Shown: in pieces, positions 39,401 to 49,600 of the stretch
Position numbering within the stretch: the stretch's first letter is position 1
Layout of the letters: each line of letters starts with the position of its first letter
DNA from: Schistosoma haematobium
Lineage: Eukaryota > Platyhelminthes > Trematoda > Strigeidida > Schistosomatidae
Direction: 5' to 3'
DNA: 64,000 nt
Assembly (NCBI RefSeq): GCF_000699445.3
Contig: NC_067196.1
Span: forward strand, 78,048,364 to 78,112,363
Position numbers and translations under genes: made by a program
The notes under the pieces: model-generated
What the model was told of the DNA's origin: nothing
Seen by the model: only the letters and a program-made list of their open reading frames with translations
The model's database searches: none

Positions 39401-40606
39401 CTTTACAAGGTTTATGTACTTCTGAGGTACACCCTGTAGTGACAGACACTGCCACAGAACCTCTCGGTATACGGAGTCAAATGCTGCTTTTGAGTCAAGA
39501 AAGACCATCATTGTCGGAAGCCCGATTTTCTCATGTTTGAAGTTCTCGAGTCTTTGTTAAACATCCGACAATTATTGAGGTTAGTATGTTAGATGCTATG
39601 TTAGTCAAACTAATTCCTCTATGGTGATCACAGGATGATTTTGACCCCTTCTTATATGTTGGGACAATCAGTGATTGCGACCAGTCACATTGGATTACGT
39701 CCAACTGCCAGAGTTTAGCTAAAATATTAGTCAACCTAATCGCTAAAACTAGACCACCATCCCTAAATACTTCTGGGGCTGATCCATCTGGATCAGCTGC
39801 TCTTCCACGTTTCAGATTAGCTATAGCTTTCTGAACTTCAACTAGAGTCGGAGGACCCACTTCAGTGTGCCATTCAGGCTGTTTGAGAATGATGGGTATT
39901 TGTAGAGCAGCTGAATGCCAGCTAAACTGTTCTCTAAAGTGTTCCTCCCATCGTTCTAAACGTCTGGACTGAGAACAGATAAAAGTGTCGTCTTTTGCCG
40001 AGATCGTCTCACTTACACTTGACTTCTTAATTCCAGTTTCTTTTACTAGTCTGAAAAGCTATGTGGTGTTATCTACAGCCGCTGCCCTTTCCATCTCTTT
40101 TGATTTTGTTGCCCACCACTACTCATGGTCGTTCGTCAGACTTTTGTTTAACCTAGATCTGATTTGTTTTCGCTCTTCATCGTGTTCGCAGCCTGATGAG
40201 ATGAGTTTACGAGAATCTATCAGTGCACGAGACTTAGTAGGAATTCATTTGTTTTTCGCGAGCCTTTGGTTTGAATCACTAATAGATGTCGCTGCTGTTT
40301 TTACAACAGTTCGCATATCTTTCCAAGCAATATCTGGGTCAGCCTCGTTTTCAGAAATACATAAGTGCGACCTCAGTTGTTACTGAAATCTACTTTCGTT
40401 TTGCTCTTCATTTAGTTCAATTCTAATGGGTAATTTTCGTGTTATCTCCGTATTTGCTGAGACCTTATCACCGGAGATGGATATCCGTGGGATAAGGCGA
40501 GGTGTGTATTTTAAGGGTCGAGCTTTTCTAACCTCATCCTTCTTTGTGGGTAGGCAGCAACGCTGTTATGCTGGTTGTCTTAAGAAACACCTTACTGTCG
40601 TCACAC

Positions 40607-40655
<49 letters not shown>

Positions 40656-43600
40656 ACTACGCTTAATCTCTTTTTGTTTTTAACATACATTTTTCTTGTT
40701 GTCCCTAAACGGATGATTAATTGTGAGTGTACTTATTTCTCTTTGTTTTTTACGTTTGTAGATCCTTTCAATTTAAATCATAACCTTACTGCTGGTTTAA
40801 GTCATTCTAGTAAGTTATAATGTTATTTAAAATATTGTGTTAATAATACTGATAATAATATTACGTAATGTATATTAAAACTAAAAAACGAAAGACATTT
40901 ATTGGTTCATTAAAAAAAGAGTAAAAACGTTTCGACCAAGAAAATTTTCTCTTCAATGGTATTATTTTCTGAAGCTGTATCTGTAGATGTACAAAAGAAT
41001 AACATTCAGTCACTTATTTTCCCATGATCCAACAATCCCTTTGAATTTTACAAATTATAATCGCTAATTATTACCTTCTTCTTCTTTTCCTTTATTAAGT
41101 AAACAGTTATCTTTATCTTTTATTCCACAGATTATTACCTTTTATTACTTCCAAAACTATAACAAAACGTATGCTCCTGATGATTGTGAATTACTTTATT
41201 AAATGATTCCAACCCTTTTCCATTCAATACTTGAAAACGTTAATTACATTGAAATGACACCCTTCTATTCATGAATTATCATATTCAACGCCGGAAATTT
41301 TCGATAATCCTGACTATATTATTCAACATCACTTCATTTTTGTTGACTTCCACTTGAACAAGTTTGACTTTCTTTGATAATTTTGTAATACTCCTCTGTT
41401 TTACCATACACCATTACATGTGACAAATTACGTATAAATACGGTTGTACAGCTTCAGAAAATAATATGGTCGAAAAGGAATTTTCCTCAGAAATTTCCTC
41501 ATGACAAACTACAGTCTTTATTTTTATGACAGGAAAGTAGTTTCTTCGTATATGAAACAAGTTCATATCATGGAAATGATTAACAGCTATCAGAAATTTT
41601 ATGTGATAAATGTAATTTGTGCACACAAATTTTAATACGAAAACTGCTTCATTTTTTTTTATGAGTTACCGTATAAGTAATTCTATTAACATATGGATAC
41701 GTAAGACCTAGTTTCTGCTTTTCTACTAACTGAATGTAGATACATTCATGGAATGATTTGAATAAATCATGAAAACTAAAGTTTTAAAGAGAAATAAAAT
41801 ATCAACAACTTTAACTGGAGAAATTTACAGCAATTTTATTATTTTTATTTTATCAAAATCAACTAAATCTTATCACAGTCTCAATGAACATTATTAAAGC
41901 TTATGGAATCGCATACAAAACTTTTTCACTATCTTCAGGTTTATTACAGGATTTCTATAATCTATAAGTGTTTCCGTCACAAAATACAGAGCCGTCGATT
42001 TTTTTTCAGATCCTAAAGGCTAGATATCATATGACTGAAAACTACTAAATACTTTATATATGTGATGGTTTGACAGTTAGATTAGTTTTATAATAACACT
42101 AGAATGATTAAGATTAGTATATTTTTTGCTTCGCTTTAACTATTTAGACACTCCTTATCTGACATGCCAATTATGTCACCCGCAGTATTCAGATACTTGA
42201 GATTTCCAATTATTTATAACTATGTAGCATGAAGAGGTAATGCAGTTGTGTGTTTTCAGTTGTTGTACGAATATCTCTATCTTATTTAATGCAAATATAT
42301 ACATGATGCTTATGAACACTGATCAGGCGAATTTAGTTCGATTTTTCATCACACAAAATTTAATGATCACTATCCATTTGTTTCAGAACTATCTTGTGAA
42401 TGTCATAAATTACAGACTAGAGAAGAAATTAAAAAAGTCAAGTTAACTTACAACGAAATTCGGTCATTACATTTCGTAGTTGTCACTGAACTCATTCATG
42501 TTATTCCTCCTTAACAGACGACCTCAAATTCATCAGTTCGGTCAAAAAATTAAACACAGTAATGATATTATGGGTTGTAACGACTGTTAAGGCTATTATT
42601 AACCATTTCAGTTTCTCAAATCCGGTATTTTAGAAAATTATTCCTATTGACAAGTAGTAAACATCTAGGTAGCGACATAAATCTTAGTTATATTCATGTT
42701 TTTTGCAAAGGCATTATGATTAATTATTTCATTTTTCTTGCACTAAATTTAACTTTTCTAGTGTTTCTTTATATTCTTACCGTATTCCACACGGTTCTTG
42801 TTCATCATACTACATTCTTGCCCAAACAAATGTCTATAAATCAATGGTGCTAGTAAGTCTTTTATTTATTACGTGAATAAAAGTCTGTAGATTTTTCCTT
42901 AATGATCACATAATTTTTATTAATCAAACGAAACATTGACGATGAAGTATACTGATTTATTTTTGTCAAATTTAAAAATGAACCGCTCAACGAGATTATT
43001 TAGAAACTATACCCAATACTGTAGTGCACGGCGAGAACACAAGTGGGGACAATCGAATGTATTTGGACACAAAATTACAGAACATCTTAGTAAAATCCGA
43101 GAACCCTACAGTAAATACTTCATTTGCGAAATGTCAGTCAATCATCTCAGACTTCACTGTTTTTTTATTTCCACAACAATCATTCACTGTTCTTGTTCTC
43201 TTTTCTTTAATCTTCTGCTGCCATGTATTTCAATCTCGATTGATGATACATACTACTTATATCTGTCGACATCAGTAGCACATACCACAATACCATCATA
43301 TCGACGATTTATTTATCATCATCATCGGTCAATATAATGATAATAATAATGAAGAGAAACTCTTAAGTTAGTGTAGTAATTTACATTTAGGTAATCGCAT
43401 TCACTTATGAGAATAACAAATATGTTAATAAATTATATTCCATTGATACCTTATTAAACAGGCCTCGTTAAGCAAAAATCAAGTTAAAATCACTTTTCTT
43501 TTGTTAGATCTAATTATTATTTTTATTTCTGTCATGTCTATACTAGTGATTCTCTATGTCATATGTTTTCTCAACTCAGTTGAATAATTTAGTGATGTCC

Positions 43601-46600
43601 CTACCGTAGCTGCTACCTTGACGTGGTGGTCGGGCTAGCGTATCGTGATGACCTAACCGAGCTATATTGGCTGGAACATATGTTCCTGCAGGTTCTACCA
43701 TGCCAGGCAGGTCGATTGGCGAACGGTAAGACTAAAAGCAGCAACTCAAGGTCTGAGGGCGAAGTCGTACTGCTGACTGTAGAGGGGTGTGACAGCAGTA
43801 AGGTGTTTCCCTCGGACAACCAGCATGACAGCAATGCTGCCTTCCCACAAGGAGGGGTGGGGTTAGAAAAGGTCGGCCCTAAATATGTCACACCTCACCT
43901 TACCTCACGGATTTCCGTCTCCGGCGGTAAGGCCCTTTGAAGAACGGAGCTAACACGTCAAAAACCTTCCACAAAAAGGCCGTGCGCGACCGGCTTCAAG
44001 CAGTTGTCCCTTGGGCTCTGCGGTCACGCTCCCAGGTCGTCAAGACCAACACTAATCCAATTTCCTTTTCAGGTTCCTCAAGAAATACCCTTCCACGGTG
44101 TGGGCAGCCGGGAAGTGACATCAGCCCTCATACCCGTAACAGCACAAGAGATCAAGGTGGTCACATTCAAATCCTTCCTACACCTCCTAATACCTCTATT
44201 ATCTCCCCGACTAACCCTCCTCACGTCTCTTTATCACCTCGCACCGCTAGGGCAAACGATTCGAGTACGTGGACCGCCATTCCTGGTCTCCTGAAACCAC
44301 GCTCTAAACTACACGTAGGAGCTTTTAACGTACGAACACTTTGCCAAATAGGACAGCAGGCTTCCTTAGCTAAAACTTTAGAATCTCGCACCATTGATGT
44401 GTGCTGCGTCTCCGAAACGCGCATACAGGATCCAAGTAGCGTCATTCATTTGGCATCACCATGTCAAGACAAAGAACCAACTCGATTCACACTTCGCGTA
44501 TCTGGAAGCCTTAATTTTGCTTCCCGTAGCCTCGCTGGTGTGGGTATAGCATTGAGTCCTAGGGCAGAACTAGCTCTCTTAGAGTGGATCTAAGTAGACA
44601 GTCGTTTGTGCGCTGTCCGACTGAACGGAACAGTAAGGACTCGGAAAGATAGCGACACTAGTCGTTGCCTCTTCGTCGTCTCTGCCTATTCCCCCACTGA
44701 CTGCAGCTCAGATGATGTAAAAGATGAGTTTTACAGAAAGCTTTCGGACCTTCTCCGAAAAGCTAAGCGCTCGGATGTAGTAATAGTGGCCGGTGACTTT
44801 AATGCTCAAGTAGGTAAACTAAGCGATAGGGAAAGACACCTGGGTGGATCTTATGGTGTCGTGGCTCAGAGAACAGATAATGGCAACCGTCTGTTGCAGC
44901 TATGCTAAGATAACCGCCTGTTCCTTGCAAATACTAACTTTAAGCATAAGGAAAAACATCTTTTAACATGGCGACCCCTAATTCGTCCCAACGTTGGACC
45001 CAAATAGATCACATCGCTATCAGCCACCGATGGAGGGGCTCGATAGAAGACTGTCGCTCATTCTGGAGCACATGCTTAGATTCAGATCATGCTCTAGTGC
45101 GAGCGCGTATTTGCTTGCGTCTTACTGGACGTAGAAAAGACGCTGCAAGGAAACCTCTTAGGGGCCTACTTAATGATAGTCAAGCTAAGAGTATATTTCA
45201 GGAACAACTATGAAAACAGTTAGGCAGCCATGTATGTGATGCCCACCCCGATGCAGCATGGAATGATATCCGAAAAGCTGTGGAAACAGCAGTGATATCT
45301 GCATGTTAGGTAAACCATAAGGTTAGCGAGAAACATTGGATCTCAGCAGCATCTATCTCACTGATAAATGCTCGAAAACTCATTCCACCTGGCTCTGAAC
45401 ATAACGAAGAGCAGAGTCAGCTGAAGTGCAGGCTGATGAGAAGCCTACGCAATGATCACGAAATCAAGAGAGATGGAAAAGGCAGTGGCAATAGGTAACA
45501 ACAGACAACTGTTCAGATTTGTTAAAGAAACTGGTATTAGGAACCCAACTATCTCGGATAAAGATGGACATATTATACATTCTCAATCCAGGAGATTGGA
45601 TCGATGGGTAGAACAATTTAGGGATCAGTACAACTGGCCTTCAGCCCACGATCTCCAGTCAACCTAAATGGCAAGTTGATGTAAGTCATCCAACTCTACG
45701 AAATTGGAAAAGCTACAAAAAATCTAAAGCATGGGACAGCAGCAGGTTTACCTTTGAGACATTTAAGGATGGTGGTCCAGTGTTAGCAGCGAGATTGACT
45801 GAGGTCTTAGGTAGAATCTGGGAACTAGACGTAATCCCATCTGACTGGTCTCAATCACTGATTGTGCCAGTCTATAAGAAAGGACAAAAGTCCTCTTGTG
45901 ACAATCACAGAGGAATCAATTTGACTAATATAGTGCCTAAAATATTAGCTTCAATAATAATTCGACGCCTAATCAAAGCTCGTGAAGAGCAGATTAGAGA
46001 AAACCAGGCCGGTTTTCGACCTGGACGTGGTTGTATAGACCAGATATTCACACTACGTCAGGTTCTAGAACACAGACACACATTCAGACGCCCCACAATG
46101 GTAGTGTTTCTCGACATTAAGGCGGCATTTAACTCTGTTGATCGTGAGGTTCTATGGCAGTGTTTGTCACCGAAAGAAGTACCAAAGAAGTACTTTAACC
46201 TTGTAAAGACTCTCTACTCGAACACAACTGGTCGAGTGAGAGCTTATGGCGAACTGTCATCAGAATTGATTACCTCAAGTGGTGTTCGTCAGGGCTGTCC
46301 ACTCTCTCCATTCTTGTTTAACTTCGTCGTTGACGTGCTTTTATAGATGGCACTTTCCTCATCTAAATTTCCAGGGGTTGAACTTCTACCAGGAGATTCA
46401 CTTGTTGACTTAGAATATGCCGATGTCGTAGGTTACTAGTATTTGATCATAGGTGTCTTCGAAACATTGCTCGCATATCCTGCGAACACCGAGTAAGTAA
46501 TACAGTTGTTAGGACACGGGTACTAGGTAAGGATGACAAATCAATCGATGAAGTAGTGAAATTTCACCAGTTGAGATGGCTGAGATATGTGTTACGTATA

Positions 46601-49600
46601 CCCGACCACCGACTACCTCAACATGCGATGTTTTCTGGTATAGGAGTAGGTTGGAGGAAAGCTAGAAGCGGCCAGACCAAAACATGGCACAAGTGCATAA
46701 AATCACTGGCAAGTGGATTGAGCCATATTGGCATATGTAGACTAACTGGTTGGAATCCGAGAGATGATAGCAACCGATGGTTAGAGACCCTGAATGACAT
46801 GGCTTAAAATCGTTTGCGATGGCGCAGGTGCATCTACTCTTTGTGTTCTCCCAAATTCTAATCTTCTGAATTCTTAATGTCCCTTTCTTTTTTTTCTCTT
46901 TCCAAATTTATTTCACTGTATTATAATCCTTGAATAACATCTTCCAACCCTATTCTTTCGGATTATTGCTTATACTCTTACTACCTCTACCACAAATGGA
47001 TTTGAATCGACAACTGCGTCTCTGTTTTAATGTGGTGTGGCAACTTGAACTGATGTATGTACGTACGTAGTTCTACGTTGTTACTCACTGGCTGAATTTA
47101 GTGATGTAACTCAAATATACCCTTGATATATTCACTATTGTGAATTTGGCACAGATTTGCATCGGTCTGAGTTCTCAAATCACAACTCTTCAAAATGAAA
47201 TCAAAAAGATTATATGCTAAGTTCCAATGACACTTGTATCAGTGAAAGTGAGAAATATTCAACTTACAGAATAGAGTTCCAAAATAAAGTGATAAACCAA
47301 TATGAAATAACCTTTAAAATCATAATCTAGGTAAAGGTAAAAAGTGAGCGGGGTTTCTCCATTGTGACCAGTTTTCAGCTACGTAACCCAGTATGTTCAG
47401 TGGCTAATCAAGTTTGTCACTCAGAACTCAACCAACAGTAATCTTCACTTAGCAAAATAGCACTGACTAACGGTGTACAATATCATGACTACTGTCAGCT
47501 TTCTTCCGAACTACTGCTTTTCCAACCGGTATTTTAAGTCTGAATAGACAGTTTTTGGGCATGTGTAATACGTGTTATTGAAGTATCAAGGTTACGTCAA
47601 CCGACATCCCATCTTCACCTAATACGTTGCTTCTAACCTAATCATTGCTCACTTTCCGAATGAGCAATGTTTCATAAACATTTCAAAAGGCAAAATCTAA
47701 CAAGCTTTACAGCATCCTATAATAACGAATTTCTCTGGGTTAGACTTTTTCTTTGAATGTGATTTCGTTAGTTTTGTATTATATATGTTCTGTTTCTCTA
47801 CGGAAAATTAATTCTTTTAGCAATTTTTAAACATTACTTTTCATTTTGAACGTTTATTTTTTTTAGCCATTTGTTTTCGCCAGAATACATTGTCGTCGAT
47901 AAAAGATTTTTAAAAAATAATATACTTTGTTTTATATGTAATCAAACTGGACATGGAGCATTTGAATGTCCAAGAAATAAAAAGAGAAATAAAAGAGATA
48001 TTTCGGACATAGTTACATTACATTCACTGATTGGTCATTTTTTACAAAAAGCTCAAGCATCACAATCAAATTCACAGGAACCAATGGGTCAACATTATGA
48101 TAATTCAAATCAAAATCGTCAGTTGAATTCTACTAGTGCTGTTTGTAAAAACTTCCCTAAACCTAATAATACTCCAACAAACATATCATCGCATACCTAT
48201 AAGAATCCTTTTAAACCACAAAATAGTTACCAAGTTCGACCGATAAGAAATAATTTACAACAACAACAACCTATCACTTCCAATTATCGTCATGTACAAC
48301 CGCATCATGTAAATATACGTACTAATTCTCATTCGATACTTCCTTCAGTACCGTACCCAACTCCTTTGCTTCCGAATAATACTGTTGGCTCTATCCCTAA
48401 TTATGCTTTCGTACTTAACAGTTTATCAAATAATCTTGTGCAATCTAATATCTATGGTCGACAACAATCCTTACCCCCGTCCTGTTATTCATCACCCGTT
48501 GGTTATATAAACAATCAACAACAATATAGAAATACTGTACAGGCGAATCACCCAGTTAATTACCGGCCAAAAAGTCAACAAAATAATAATAATAATAATA
48601 CTAATGAGCCTAAAAAATATAAATCCAGTCGGGTATCCAGTTCAAGTGTTTATGAAGAACAGTTTTCATCTGTTTCATCAGACCATTCAATAGTTGTTAC
48701 GTCTAATAAGTCTCCGTGTGAGCCAAAAAAGTATGACAATAAACAGAATGTGTCTAATCCTCATCAAACTAATGATCTATCACGAAAATCACATTATCAT
48801 AGTAAGTACAGTTCTTGTTTTAGTGAACTAGTGTCATTGTTGTAAAGCTAGACATTGAATTCCTTTGAGCAAAATAAGTTGACTTTCAATTAACCTGAGA
48901 TGAGATATTCAAACGAAGCAGGAATGACAGTATTTACAGAATACAATGAATGCATTGTATTTTGTTGCTTTCTGTTCAATCACAATATAAGCTAATATAC
49001 TCTGCAAAAATTGGCGTTTTTGCTTTACCTAAATTTTTAAAGGGAATCAATTTCAGGAATTAAATAAGGTGATCTTATAATAAATATATTTTTGCGATAT
49101 CTCAATGAGTAGAAATTTGTGTATTTCTGATGTCTCATAACTTTATGTAAATAAAAAAGTCGGAAATACAATTTTCTAATCAATGTTTAATTTCTTTGAA
49201 GATAATCTCATGTTTACTTTCACATAAGTTTTGGTCTTGATACAGTTGTTTCTACCAAGTTAACAAAATAGGTGCATATTATTTTTATAAAAATTGACCG
49301 AGTTGATCGGAGTTCCAAATTTTTGCATACTGATAAATGATCACTGTGTTTCTATTTCGATATCTCTTCAATCATCAAGTTACTTTCTTGTATTTAATAG
49401 TTTTTTGAGAATGAATTCAGAAATCTTATTTTTCTAATGAATACATTTTACAATCAGAACACCGAAATGCCGAATAAATAGTTTTAAGTGTCTTACTTAT
49501 CATTAATTACGTTAACTTATCATTCACTTGACCGTTTACTTAGAACTTTGGTATTGTGTTAAGTTCTCTTAGCTAGATAGTTTAATTGTTCAACCTTCAT

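Larger units (their letters stand above)
43599..47094 (+). mobile_element. non-LTR retrotransposon copy A, near full length
   Basis: It is framed by a 13-bp target duplication. In order: 5' end with candidate ribozyme, 5' UTR, endonuclease frames (43937-44593, 44606-44908, 44968-45213), connector, RT (45780-46346), RT tail (46556-46807) and an AT-rich 3' UTR with GTACGTACGTAG. It is dead: stops at 44591, 44906 and 45211, a 14-nt loss near 45458 and a loss of about 390 nt at 46425 just after YAD. Family: APE-endonuclease LINE, probably RTE- or CR1-related; I do not assign a name. Confidence 0.9.

Noticed and set aside
42612..42680. Missing TUT exon starting ISQIRYFRK
   Set aside because: The acceptor and entry phase fit, but no phase-2 donor follows and similarity to the expected helix is weak.
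42240..43337. Several 68-133 codon frames as exons or separate genes
   Set aside because: They have no conserved motif, no paired splice sites of the needed phase, and low-complexity AT-driven composition.
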